The notes below the pieces were generated by a model. That model did not search any database and had not been told where the DNA came from. It saw only the letters and a program-made list of their open reading frames with translations. Of a DNA stretch of 64,000 bases, positions 45,137 through 57,300 are shown in pieces; position 1 is the stretch's first letter, and every line of letters begins with the position of its first letter. The translations under genes and the position numbers were made by a program. This DNA comes from Leucocoprinus leucothites (Eukaryota; Basidiomycota; Agaricomycetes; Agaricales; Agaricaceae): positions 1 through 64,000 of the forward strand of contig JAACJO010000053.1 of assembly GCA_013368445.1 (NCBI GenBank), written 5' to 3'.

Positions 45137-46729
45137 CAGTGGCTCAAAAAACTGTCCCAATGTTTTCGCATTTTGGACATATTTGCTAATACCAGGGCAG
45201 ATATATGGCCTAGCATCCTGAAAATATTCACACAGGTACCTTGACATATTGGGCGCATATATTCCCATGATCACATGACCTTGTCCATCAATGAATTAAT
45301 AATGAATTATCGAAAATATCTACTCATTGGGACAGTTTTTTGACCCTCTGTTATCTACCTACTCAATACTTTGTATGACCTCCTCTTGCCCTGATAACTG
45401 CCTCAATCCTTCTGGGCATGCTTTCTATCAGCCTTTGGCACCTTTCTGCTGGAATCTTATTCCACTCCTCTACTAGCCTCTCCCACAATTCAAATACTCC
45501 CTTGGGTGGTCTTTCATATGCCTTCAGCTGGTCCTTCAGGTAGGTCCAGAGGTGTTCAATGGGATTTAGGTCAGGGGATTGTGCAGGCCATGGTAGAACT
45601 TGAATGTTGTTGTCCACAAACCATTGTTGTCCCAGTTTTGAGGTGTGTTTTGGGTCATTATCCTGCTGGAATATCCTCTCCTCCTCCTCCATCTCCAACT
45701 TTTCAAAGCTTTCCACCACCCCATTGTCCAAAATCTCGCAGTATTGCACTGCATCCATATTCCCTTGAACCTCTATCAGCTTTCCTACCCCATTCCACCC
45801 CATACACCCCCACACCATCATGTTACCACCTCCTCCATGTTTGACAGTAGGGAGAGTGGTCCTATCTGACAGTGGTTCCCCCCTCTCCTTCCAGGTATAC
45901 ACCTTTCCATCTGACCCAATCCTGTTGATCTTTGTTTCATCTGTCCACAACACCCTCTTCCAGTCCTCCACTGTCCAATTCCTATGTTCATGTGCAAAGT
46001 CAAGGCATTCCTCACGATGTCGCTTTTTGAGTAGAGGTCGTTTGATCTTGGTTACAGAGCGAAATCCATTATCCTGAAGGGTATTTCTGACAGTTTGGGG
46101 TGTGACAGGGTCAGACAGAGTAGAGTTAATGAAAGTTGTAGCCTGGACAGCATTGTCTAGCTTTCCAGAGGTTATTTGGTGAATTATTGCTTTTTTATCA
46201 TGAGGAGAAAGCTTGGAAGGACGTCCTCCCTTGTTGTTTTCCTTGTCCCCATCAACTTCTTTCTTGATCCTCCCAACGATAGACTTTCCTAGACCAGTTT
46301 TATGTTCAATCTGGCGCAAGGAATAGCCATCTTTGAGAAGAGAAGTGACTTGGGAGTATTGGGTAGAGGAGATAGCTTTCATGATGTAGTGGCAGGAAGA
46401 AAGACAGTTGTAGCCATCTCAACATGTCAACCAAGGTCACATGATCTTGTTTATTACTCCCACGCCTGCCCTGATGCTCCCCTGGCATGTTACAAGGTAG
46501 ATACTGGGAGGCTGACAGGGGGTCAAAAAACTGTCCCAATGAGTAGATATTTTTGATAATTCATTATTAATTCATTGATGGACAAGGTCATGTGATCATG
46601 GGAATATATGCGCCCAATATGTCAAGGTACCTGTGTGAATATTTTCAGGATGCTAGGCCATATATCTGCCCTGGTATTAGCAAATATGTCCAAAATGCGA
46701 AAACATTGGGACAGTTTTTTGAGCCACTG
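45137..46729 (-). mobile_element. Tc1-type transposon, copy 2 (potentially active)
   Basis: 1593 bp flanked by TA (45135-45136 and 46730-46731). Terminal inverted repeats of 210 bp (45137-45346, 46520-46729) look nearly perfect. The empty site matches related RT sequence at 63944-63960. The intact transposase and clean ends suggest recent activity. Confidence 0.95.
45363..46382 (-). CDS. Tc1/mariner transposase, DD34E, 339 aa, intact
   Basis: It cuts and pastes its element at TA sites. The start at 46382 gives MKAISSTQYSQVTSLLKDG. Two helix-turn-helix segments follow (YSLRQIEHKTGLGKSIVG; GGRPSKLSPHDKKAI). Catalytic blocks are VLWTDETKIN (D1), IFQQDNDPKHT (D2) and SPDLNPIEHLW (E). By count 34 residues lie between D2 and E, the Tc1 spacing. 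GGGGNMMVWGCM is the usual Gly-rich strand. It ends RARGGHTKY before TGA. No stop or frameshift is present, in contrast to copy 1. No intron is needed. Confidence 0.93.
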   Translation of the reverse strand: MKAISSTQYSQVTSLLKDGYSLRQIEHKTGLGKSIVGRIKKEVDGDKENNKGGRPSKLSPHDKKAIIHQITSGKLDNAVQATTFINSTLSDPVTPQTVRNTLQDNGFRSVTKIKRPLLKKRHREECLDFAHEHRNWTVEDWKRVLWTDETKINRIGSDGKVYTWKERGEPLSDRTTLPTVKHGGGGNMMVWGCMGWNGVGKLIEVQGNMDAVQYCEILDNGVVESFEKLEMEEEERIFQQDNDPKHTSKLGQQWFVDNNIQVLPWPAQSPDLNPIEHLWTYLKDQLKAYERPPKGVFELWERLVEEWNKIPAERCQRLIESMPRRIEAVIRARGGHTKY

Positions 46730-48021
46730 TATATATGATAACTTATTTTGATGAATGAGAGGAGCGAGGATGGTGTCCATCATGTTTTGGAATGTTGCTG
46801 GCTATTGCACATTCAAAGAACATAACAGTGGTTTGAATAACCTTTATGTGTACGGAAGGCTCCTTTCCATTGATCTCCGTCAAAATGCGAATGTTGTTGT
46901 ATCCTAATCATACGTTGAGTGCTGTGAAATATTTCAATCCTTGAAGTCGGTTGAGTATTGATTGGATACTGGATTGGATAGCATTTTTGATGGTATGTTC
47001 ATTGAGGTATCAATAGTCTTGACATGGTCTCAAAGATCCGTTTTTCTTGGATACGAAGAAGAAAGGAGAAGCCATCGGTGACTTCAACGGTCGAATGTAT
47101 CCTTTTTGTAGATTTTCTTCTAAGAATTTATTGAGTTCAAGGGTTTCTCCATATGATAACTTGTATGAGGGAAAAGCTTTGGGTTGAAAAGATGGTTTCA
47201 TCTTGATTTTGTGGTCATAGGTTCGAGATGGTGGGAATCATTCGCTTTTCTTTTCACTGAAGAGGTTGAGGAATTCGTGAAGATAATTGGGTATGATTTT
47301 TGTGGGATCGGTTTCTTTCTTTTCTCCGTGTTGTTGGGCGAATGTCTGAGAGTGTGATGTTTTGGCATTGAATTCGATGAAGTCTTTGTTTGACAGGTTG
47401 AATTCATCCAGTCCGATTGTGTCGGGAAATGCTGAATCTAGTAAGGTAGTGAATTCTTGGTTCTCAAGGTAGGATCGCCAAGAAAGGGTCTTCTTGGTCC
47501 AATCTATGTCAGGGTTGTGTTTTGAAAACCATGGGATTCCATAGATTATTCGTGGTCATCCTAGGTTTGCGACAATCACATTGGTTTTGATTCGTTTTCC
47601 ATAAACGGTAGTTTCGATTACTACATAATCGGTGATGGATGTGTTTTCTACAACTGATCTGTCTCCATTCCTGATGGCGAGTGGTTTTGGAAGTTTTCTT
47701 CTTGGAAGTTTCCATTTGTTTGCGAGATCTTGGTCAATAAGATCGGTTCCTGCTCCTGAATCAAGGAGTGCTAAGGTATCCACGGTTCTCTTGGGTAGGT
47801 GCACTTTGAGGGGAAGATAAAGAGTGTTGGATTGCATGGGGGTAAGGGAAACTTCATTTAAATAAGAGAGTCCAGTTGGGGTCTTTGGTCTGGGTAACTA
47901 TCGTTCTGTAGTCCATTTGAGAAATAAATAGGTCCATTTGAATCTGGGGTTGATGATCGAGAGGATAAATAAGAGGGTGTGCACTGTCCGGTAGAGGGTT
48001 TTGACGAATTAGACATGGATG

Positions 48022-50097
48022 CTAATCGTCTGAGACAAAATCCTGGATTTCTTGATGGACGAATCCGGGTTGATCTGCATGCTCGTTGTAGACGTTTACA
48101 ACTTCTTCATCGTCGGGGATGCTTTGGACAATTTCATTGAGTTGCATGCTTTGGAAGCGTCTCTGGTTCTTCTTGTCATTATTGCGTGGTTTCCTAGGCG
48201 ATACGGGTCGCTTATGTTTGGCATTCTTGGATTGGGAGTTTCGTGGGATTTTTGAAAGGCGTGCTTTACACTTGGGACAGTCTCGAGCAAAGTGTCCTGT
48301 TTGCTCACATTCGAAGCACATTCCTTTTCTGAGGTTTTCCTTCTGACGGGAAGAAAGGATCATATCGAATGCTTGTAAGATTGACTGCTTAACGTTTTCT
48401 TGATGATCTTCATCGTCATCTTCGCTTTCATCAGACAATGAATCATCGTTTTGTTGGTAGCCTTGAGAAATCGCGAAGTTCTGAAGTAATGCTTCCATAG
48501 CATCGACGTCCATCGCATTCAGGTCTCTACTAGGTTGGGGCGGGATGTAGCCTTGACTTTGGTAATGATTACGCCTTTTCGGTTTTGCCATCTTTCTTCA
48601 GGAGTATATCTGGGGGTGTCTTCGATAATAGTCTGCCTCCATTCTTTCAGTTTCTTCTGCTGCACGTGCCGCTGTGAACCATTCCTCCAAGTTGTTTCCT
48701 GGATGTTTTGAAATTGCTCGGATTGCAATGCTCGGTCGAGACCTTCTCGGAATTGATGAATGAGTTGTTGGGTTTCTCTGACTCCGGCTCGGTTAGCCAG
48801 GATTCTGAACTCCATGATATAGGTTTCGATGGGTCTTTGCAATTGTTTAAGTGCGAGCCACTTTCTGAGGAAGCTTTCGCTTTTGTTGAAGGGTAAGAAC
48901 GATTGATCCAGGGCTTGCCAAAATGCTTTGGCGGAACCGAAGGTAGGTACTCCGTTTTGCATGTGATGGGTAAGGAAATCTCTTCGCCAGAAACTTGCTC
49001 CTTCTCCCATGTTGTAGGGTGCACAGATGATGATGTCATGATCGGATGGGAGTTGATCAAGGTTTGCCAAGAAGTAGAGCGAAAGTTGCTCTTTCCATCT
49101 TTGGTAATCCTGAGCAGTGCCGTTGAACTCTTTGGGTAGGTTGTATTTAATTCCTCTGTAGTTGTTTTGTGGGTTGTGTTGTTGTGGTTGTCCAAAGAAT
49201 CCTCCTCTACCTCCTCCTCCTCCTCCTCCTCCTCCTCCTCCTCCGCCACCTCCTCCGTCTGGATTTCCAGGCAGTCCTTTCCCTTTGGAACTTTGCATTG
49301 GTTGATAGACATTGTATTCTGGGTTGTTTGCCCTATATCCAAATGTATTTGCTGCCAAGGTTTCAGATCCTCTATAGGGTTCGTTGGATTCCATTGGTGA
49401 TCCTTCTCTTTGTGATCTGTAAGAGGTTTCGGATTCTGATTGTGACTGGGCGGTAATGGTGGAAGATCCTTGTGAAGGCATTTCTTGGGTTTCAATTGGT
49501 CTGGTTTGGATTGTAGGGGGTTCTGTTTGGTGGAAGTTTTCAAGTCTAGCAAAGGTTTTGTTGAGATTGGCTGTGTGTTCTTCTTCGTAGTGTCTGCTTC
49601 TTTGTCTTTGGATGGCTGGGAGTAAAGATCGTTTTGTTGGAGGGGTTGGAAGGTTGGGGAGTTGTTGTGAGATTCTCGGGATTTGGTTGGTTGTTCGGGT
49701 TCACTTTCTGGTTGAAAATGACTTCAGAATTGTTTAGAGAGGCGCACTGCGAGGTGTGGGGGGTTTGCTCTTCTACGATTGTTGGAAGATGAGCTATCAG
49801 ACATTCACGAACAACAATTGACGGGTGTCGTTCGAGTATTAATTCGATTATACGTTGTTGTGTATTAGGGGTGATATTAGTTCTAAAAATAGAATCGATA
49901 GAATTAGATGAATTTGGATTTTTGTCAGATTCGTAATCTGAGTAGTTTTCTGTTTGATTGTTGATCTCGCTGATCCATGATGGTGATTTGGGTTCTTCGG
50001 ATGACGTTAGTCTACTAGTCAGACTCTCGTGGTCGGACTCTTCTGATTGGCTGCCTTCGTAGTTTGTACACAAGGAATCAGGTCGGTTCTTTGGCAT
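48022..50097 (-). pseudogene. Gag of element II
   Basis: ATG at 50097 (MPKNRPDSLCTNYEG). A frameshift between about 49750 and 49600 leads to QRQRSRHYEEEHTANL and then ETQEMPSQGSSTIT. A poly-Gly run lies at 49201-49257, followed by the capsid core REFNGTAQDYQRW-type block (YNLPKEFNGTAQDYQRWKEQ) and RKWLALKQLQRPIETYIMEF. A second frameshift near 48690 and a TGA near 48600 precede the zinc knuckle CFECEQTGHFARDC (about 48310). The end at 48022 is VHQEIQDFVSDD. Confidence 0.82.
49201..49257 (-). repeat. CTC/GAG-type trinucleotide repeat in gag II
   Basis: Runs of cctcctcct on the + strand encode poly-Gly in the gag frame; the neighbouring frame gives poly-Glu. Such tracts readily change length. 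Confidence 0.8.
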
Positions 50098-50335
50098 GCG
50101 CCAGGGGTGATGTATAACTCTCAGGCGTGATTCCTAATCAGAGGCTTGCCAGTTATAGATCGGTTCAGTGTTCTTCTCAGGTGTAGCACAAAGCAATACT
50201 AGCCCAAGGATTTCTTTGAGTGTAGCGCGAAGCAATACTAGCTCATAAGAGATGTTGGATGGCACAGCAACTAGGCAATGAGAACCAAACACAATGGGTT
50301 TGTTGTGGGGATACTACTGGAATCGGCACAGTAGG

Positions 50336-50347
50336 AAGTTTAATCTT
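50336..50347 (-). promoter_or_regulatory. Primer-binding site of element II (self-priming type)
   Basis: AAGATTAAACTT on the minus strand starts 2 nt after the LTR end. It is perfectly complementary to AAGTTTAATCTT in the LTR (40981-40992), about 26 nt downstream of the TATA box. Confidence 0.65.
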
Positions 50348-50349
50348 AT

Positions 50350-51046
50350 TGTTAAGATTTACAGTCAGAGCGCCTAGTAACGTCACATGTCACAACACGT
50401 GATTGGGTTATGTAAGACAGTGGCTAACTGGTCTTTAACCTACTTCAATTAATAAGCTTGAGTATTCTCGAAAGCCTAGTAAGAGAAGGCCAAGAAGACT
50501 TGAGGTAAGTCTAAGGTAGCGCGAGGTTCGAGACAACAACAATGATACAAGTGAATTCAAGGCAGGGCAAGTAAACACAAGTAGTCCAGGAAACAAAGGA
50601 AAGATTAAACTTGCGTTTAATCTTCCAAATACAAGTCTTTAAATACTAACTAGATGAAACAATATCGAACTATGAAACTACAACTACAAGTCCGAAAATC
50701 ACTATCATGATTCTGATAAATACGTATCTGTCCGCCGATGTAACAGCTATCATAGTTAGATATCTAATAGTTCAAATCCAAACACAATGTCCATGAAACC
50801 ATCATTGTCTGTTAATCAGTCCTGTTAATCCATAGCAATCAAACAGCGAAACCGTTCCTCCTGATCCTTCTAATAACATCCATCCAATTATACTCGTCCC
50901 AATCAACATCGAATCGTTCTTCTTCCACATCAAACTTTCCAACGTATTCTTCCCAATCTAGAACCGCAGTCTCGGTCCTGGTGGCTGTGTCGGCGTCTAG
51001 GATGATTAAGTCACAATGAGCATCAATCAGATCGACGTTTATAACA
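50350..51046 (-). repeat. 5' LTR of element II
   Basis: 697 bp, the same length as the 3' LTR. Aligning the two by eye shows 12 differences, 11 of them CpG in one copy and TpG or CpA in the other. Confidence 0.95.
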
Positions 51047-51950
51047 TTCTGACCCAAGTAGATAGCTTGATTATTGATTGTTTTTAATGAGATTTTAATT
51101 GAAATGATAACTCAGCGCTAGTGCGACGATATGAGATGTTGCTGAGGAGTGAAACTATGATGAGGGCGGCCGGTTTGAGTGAGAACGACGTTTAAGAAGC
51201 TCCAACTTAGAGCTAAACTGAGTTAGAGAGATGGGTGTCAATTTCACTCAAGAAAAAGGAGATACATTGCAGTATTTAAAGTTACGGTTCTATGACTATC
51301 TACAATGCTGCAGGTGACTATAGAGAGCAGGAAGGAGCAGTTTATGAGACGATTTGTCGAGATTTTGTAAGGGAAAGGGAATTCGAAGGAATATTAGTGG
51401 TGGAAAAGTAGGCAGAGAGAAGGGTCCATGTGGTTGTTTAGACCCACACTATTAGACTAGACGATGAAGCGGAGCAGTAGCGATTGTACCGGAGTATGAG
51501 CGAGTATTTTATCGAGATTTTAGGATGAAGGAGGGAGGAGGAACAATAAAAAAAGATAAAATATAATTTAAATGTTCGGACTTCTGTCAGTTGGATGACA
51601 GGTCCTAACTCGGTTGCGTTGAAGCGGGGATGCCAAGTGCGAAATGTATGTAGCGAGTAGTAAAAGGAAAGTGTAGAATGGAGAGAGGAAAGGGGCATCT
51701 GGAATTGAGAGAGGAAATGGGAAAGCTGAGGGGGATAGTGGTGGTAAGCGGTGGCTACTGGGCGAGGACTGTGCAGGGGCATCTTGATACAGTAGTCGGC
51801 TATGATTGATGATTGGTGCGTTGCCAGGGTAGTAGGGTGTCGGTTAGTACACAGAGAGTTGTCGAAGAAGGAGGGGACTTAATCAGTAGTAGAGAGAGGA
51901 TGCATGACGGCAGTGATATGACGTCACATGACATCCGATCTCTACACTGG

Positions 51951-54279
51951 ACATCTGGAGTTTGGTGTCTATAAGTTCATTCAGCCATGTCCAGAATGTG
52001 CTAGTAAACAATGCATCACAGTCACTCACTATGGATGTTGGGAGACTGTGAAGATGATAGACTCCCAGAAAATGAGCTCTGCTACCTGACAAGCTTTGTA
52101 GTTTATTCTGCTCAGTATAAGGTGAATCATACTGGTTAAGCAATCAATGAGGACTGTGATGGAATTGTAAGTGGTGTCTCAGTCTTTGGATTCTGGAAAT
52201 GGTCCTACAAAATCAATGCCAATGTTCTCCAACTGAGTAGAGAGTACTGGTAGAGGTTGTAATAAACTATAAGGCTTGTGGTTCATGGGTTTACTGTGTT
52301 TGCAGGTAATGCATGACTCACAGAAGGCACTTACATCCTTTACTAGGTCTTTCCACCAAACCTGATCTCTCAGGTAATCAACTGTTCTCTTGGCTCCCAG
52401 ATGAGCCAGAATAGAATGAGCCTCAGAGATGAGGATTTCATGAACATTTCAGAAGTTGGTAGTGGAGTTTGGGATGCATAATTACTTGGAGCCTTGGATG
52501 TTGATGTACAGCAAGCCATTATCTAGCCAAAAGTTCTTGTACTCCTTGGGGGAATCAATGATGGGCCTGAACTGTGGGTCCTTGTGGTATTCATTCTATA
52601 TGGCATCAACAATGTTGATTCCAGAAGGTGCATTCTGCAGGAGATCAATGAGAGAATAAGGTTATGAGCTGGAATGTTGTGGGCTTAGAGTTGGGTGTGT
52701 GATGTTCACATCACCTGACTTGTTTACCACAGTGGGTGTCTGTGTACTTGCAGTGCCCTCTGCAGCTTTTTCATAGTTTACCACATTGGCTCATGGTCTA
52801 GTGGGTATGTGAATGGTGAGTCTTCCCTTTTCTACTAAAATCTTACTGACTTGTGATTGTGTTTCCTAGCAGGTTTCATGGTTGGTGTACCACTCCCACC
52901 CTCCATCCATTCCTTTTGGGAAATGGATATTGGGATCTGTTCTGTTGCAATGTCTACTTCCATGCAATGTTTGGTCCATCCCCTTGTTATTGCCATAATG
53001 GTAGCCATGCCCTCCATACCAATGACAACAGGCATGGTCACTGTGTGAGATGGCATGTGGTCATTGTTGATTATGTCATGGTAAGTGTATTCACTTCTAG
53101 CCCTCATGGTGCCTGGCTGATTGTTTTAGTAGATCCTAGACAAGGCATCTAAGAGTATGTTATCACTGCCAGGCACATACACTACCTCAAAGTCAAACTG
53201 TGCCAGTTTTTCCATTCATTGAGCTTGCCTACCTGACAAGTCCTTCTGTCTTAGAAGGTTTGTGAGACCCTTGTGGTTGGTGAACCAGTGGAATTTGGCC
53301 CCTTGAAGTATGTCCCTGTGTCTCATCATAGTTTCTACTCCAGCTAACATTTCTATTTCATGTACAGGATAGTTCTGTTGCACCAAATTCAATTTCACCA
53401 AGAAGAAGGCTGCTATTTTAGCATCCTTCCAGTTAGTGCCCTGACTTATGATACCAGCAATCCTGGTCACACATCTGTCAGTTACAACATTAATTGGGGG
53501 AGCATTTGGGCCATACTGAAGGGGTTTTCAATGGTGGTCCCTACAGACAGCTGTAGCATTTTTGACATCATTGAATATATGCTAGTGAGTGTATTCCCAT
53601 CAAAATGGTACAGTATCACTAGTTAACTCAGATAATATCCCCATAGGAACTCACATGTTGTTAATATCATTGGCCAGGTATCCCACTGAGCCAAGAAATT
53701 CTCTTAGCAAGTCACAGTTAGTGGGTACCTTCCATCAACACAGAGTGTCAACCTTATTGGGGTCCATCCAGATCCCCTCATCACTGACCAGACAACCAAG
53801 TATGCATAGTTCCTTTTCCAGGAAGTGGAGCTTGTGTTCACTGACATAGAATATCTCCTTCTCTAGGATATCAATGATGAGACATATGTGGTGAATGTGA
53901 TCCTCAAGTGAGTTCAAGTAAATTATAATATCATTGAGGTAGACATCCAAGAAATCTCCAAGGTATGGTGCAAATATCCTTGTCATTACCATCTGGAATG
54001 TGGCAGAGGCATTGCAGTCATCCTGCTGCATTACCAGACTGATCATGGTTCCACTAGGAGTGGTCATAGCAGTGCAGTTGACATGTTCTGGTGTGACTCA
54101 GATCTGCTCATATGCATCCACCAAGTCAATGGTGGATCTATACCTAGCAGAAGCAACTCTGCATAATATGCCCTCAATGTCAGTAAGGAGGAAGAGAGTT
54201 TTTGTGTATTTAAGTTTTGCTGATGGACATCACACACAGTCCTCAGCTTTATTGGTTTGCCAGGTTTTCTAAGTTTTGG
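51951..54279 (-). pseudogene. Element III RT, RNase H and integrase (middle part)
   Basis: Minus strand in order: RKPGKPIKLRTVCDVHQQNL (RT start, about 54270), VMTRIFAPYLGDFLDVYLND (about 53990; YLND stands where YVDD is expected, so the first catalytic Asp is lost), KFHWFTNHKGLTNLLRQKDL (RNase H, about 53290), DILLDALSR-type block near 53150, integrase SLPTSIVSDCDALFTSTFW (about 52040) and KLQMSS (51955). Many stops are present. Confidence 0.8.
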
Positions 54280-54377
54280 TAAGGTAGATGACATCAAGAT
54301 TTAGCACCTTATGTAAGCATGTTGATAGGTGCCCAAAGTGGCAAAATATCACATTCTAGATACACTTGGAAGGATGC

Positions 54378-57300
54378 TTATGTTGACAGTACTTGACTGC
54401 TATCTGAGAACCTCTCTACATACTCCTGGTGAAGCTCCTTTGTAATTTCTGGAGGAAGTATGTGATAACCATAATACTTCCTATTTGCCCACACTGCTTC
54501 TGGGCCTGTTAAGCCTTGAGAATAAGTATCAATAAATTGTGCCACCCTATTTGTGTATCTTATCAATAATCACATTATCAGTAATTATATTCAATGCCAT
54601 TGTCATGAAGGAAGCTTACCGCTGTATCTGGAGTAAAGGGACATCATCAAGGCAGCTCTTGACAAGTGCCTCCATCCCCTCTAAATCATCAGTCTTCAGA
54701 GAATTTCTGTCCTGCAGCTTAGCTGCATGTCAAGATTTGCAAATTACTGGCACTTACTAAGCACGTGAAAGTTATGGAGAGGTCAGTCATTGGCTTCAGC
54801 ATATGTGCTGTGCCCTTTCAATATCACATTGACTGATTTGGTCTATGAGAAAGATGACAGGCAGTGCAAATTGGAATTCAACACTGAAGGAATAATCAGA
54901 CAGAGAGTAAGAGTGGAATCTTAGTTGATCTTCAGAATGGGTAATACATGAGCTAGTAGCGACATATTTAGGATAACACGAAATTGGACAAATAACACAT
55001 AAATATCACAAAGCTCACAATGTGATGATAAACAAATAAACAGATAAATGAAAGGTAAATAGACAACAAGAGATATGACACAACAGAGAATGACAAACAT
55101 AAATGGAATAGCGGAAATGAATATGAGCGCAAATGAAAAGATGATAGAATGATGAGTGGAAACAGGCTGCAAAGTATTTATAGAAATGGTAGATAATGAA
55201 AAATCATGGGAATCAGAAATCGAAAAAAATGGTCAGAGATCAAATTGGAGAGGTTGTGATTGCAGATCATGACACTGCACCCCAATACTGCTCAATTAAA
55301 TTGAGCTCACAATGATATTTTGGGTAAAAGTCACAGATGTGGCCTCAAGACATGATAAGTTCTTCAAGCTGGGACTTCTGATTGACAAAATTAGGCTGGC
55401 AAAACAGTAACCAACAGCAGCAGCAGTTAGTGTGGCCCAGCTCACACTTGAATCCCTCATACTGGGCAAGCAGCTCTCCATTAGCTGGCCAGAGTCCCTA
55501 CTCTTTGATGATGAGCTCCATTCCCTTGAACCACCCTGGCATAGTTGGATGATCATCTGGAAAATACAAGCCTTGGTAGATAGGAACACCATCTTTCTCA
55601 AAAGAGGTTGATTGCATTTTTGGGCTGTCTTTACAGTGATGCCATGTTCCATGAGGAAATTTTGGCATCTGTCAAGCTGAAAGAGCATCTGCAGCTCAGT
55701 GTTGGTGACTTGGAGCATTATCAAAAAGAAAAAGGCCAGTCACAAACCCATTTGTTTTTTCCTCAAAAATGTCAATTGCCTTGTCAGCCTGAGCCAGCAG
55801 ATCTTCACCAGTAAAATACCCATCCCAGTTTTTCCCTGCTTTGAAAAAAATGAATGCTTCCCTGCAAAGTCAGGAGTCAGAAGTGTTCTGTTGAGATGTC
55901 CAAAAATAAAACTCCTCACTCTCCCACATGCATCAAGCATCCTCAATCAGGTGTCAGGAATTCTGAAACCATGATTGATGGTCCTTCTCCCTTTTTCTCA
56001 GTTGATGACTGCTCTCCTTTGTGCCCCCATTTCAACCTCCTGCAATCATTCTCATAAAAATTGGGTGAGGGGAATCAACCAGAACTGACCCACTTGTTTG
56101 ACTGGAAAGCCTTTTGGTGGTGGTGGTGCATTGCCATTGTTATCATAGAGAAACATCTGCAGTTCATACTCCTCCTTCCATCACTTAATAAAACCTTTCC
56201 TATACTCAACAATATCCTCACACTTGTGTCTTTCAACATACATCCAGTTTTGCTTTCAGGTATACTGCCAATTGAGCCAATGGAACCATCACTGAGCTGT
56301 GTGGAGTGTGATGCTTTTGGGAACCTTTGAGCCAAACCACTGCTGAACTTTAGATGTTGAGACATATTCAACAATGTTTTCAGCCCATATGTATCCATTT
56401 TTTGCATTTGTGATCAGGTATAACTGCAGTTCACATGAGAAGTCTTTGTCATTGATGACTGACAGGAGAAGTGCAGTGCCACAATTGTAAAGTAGGAGAT
56501 TTTGTTCATGAAGGTATTCATATATCCATATCTGTATAGTGTGTACATGACTGACACTCTTTCCTGAAGCCTTTGCCATAAGAATGGATGCTTCCCACCA
56601 AGTGTAGCTCAGCTCAATATCAAGATAGAAGTTCAGGGCTGAGATCATGGTCATGAGACAAGTTCAGATGAGCTGTGTAAGCTTCTTGTCCTTAGACAGC
56701 AAGGTAAGCTTGATTCTAACTTGCTGGAGTCTAGGAAAGTCCTTGTAACATATCTGGTTCAAGGACTTGTCCATCTCTGTCTCTGGACTGTCATCAATGG
56801 GTATGTTTCAATTTTTCAGGTCATTAAGGATGGTTTTGACACATTCTTTCACCTCTAGGACTCGTTTATCACCCTCATGAAGAGAATTTTGAATGTAAAC
56901 CATCTTTGGTTGGAGTTTCTGGAATAATGTGAGCCAAAAACACTGTAGAAACACCTCTCTTACTCACATCTACCTTTTCTTCTCCAAAAGTCTGCTCCAC
57001 ATGTTCCTCAATACTCTCTTCATCCACTTCTGCTGTGGTTTTGTCATCTCCATCACTCTAGACCTCCTCCTGGTCCTTTGGCTCATCCGATTGAGGGCTT
57101 TTTTGCTCTGGAAGGATGAGATATTCATTGATGAGCTTGAGCCCTCTTTCCACTAATTTTGAGGTTTTGTGGCCCAATCTCACTTTGCTCTATCGGAGTT
57201 TCCAGTATAATGTCGAGGTCTCTTTGGCCCTTGTGCCTGCAGGTCTTTTTCTGCCTTTTGTGCCACTTGGAATGCTGCTTGCAAGGTTGATGCAAAACTC

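Larger units (their letters stand above)
42869..47837 (-). pseudogene. Pol of element II, split by Tc1 copy 2
   Basis: Protease LALLDSGAGTDLID (about 47775), RT start [20 protein letters not shown] (about 47100), then Tc1 at the YMDD site, then MDDVLIHAKNKTG (about 45120). A clean 585-codon stretch from 44626 to 42869 holds the RNase H end (WTDHDN, ADALSRRPDH), integrase zinc finger (GHPGTTETI, GCPICQQHK), IAIDLITNLP, IISDRDPRFVAKS and AYHPQSDGTTE, and a chromodomain (KIEYLIHWKGYPNSERTWQP). RT and protease parts have frameshifts and stops. The 3' half could still be translated if expressed. Confidence 0.88.
40730..51046 (-). mobile_element. Ty3/gypsy chromovirus element II
   Basis: 697-bp LTRs at 40730-41426 and 50350-51046, flanked by TTCTG (40725-40729 and 51047-51051). 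Internal order on the minus strand: PBS, gag, pol, ORF3, PPT. Tc1 copy 2 splits the RT. The LTRs differ at 12 positions by my count, so the insertion is fairly recent, yet coding parts hold several frameshifts and stops. Confidence 0.95.
40658..51946 (-). repeat. Solo LTR L4, split by element II
   Basis: The two parts 40658-40729 and 51052-51946 make about 967 bp that start TGTAGAGATCGGATG and end CATTCCCTTCA on the minus strand. A 4-bp duplication CCAG (CTGG at 40654-40657 and 51947-51950) flanks it. A TATA-like tatttaaa lies near 51260. Family unknown; no internal sequence. Unlike the element III sequence around it, it is CpG-rich, so it is younger than its host. Confidence 0.8.
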
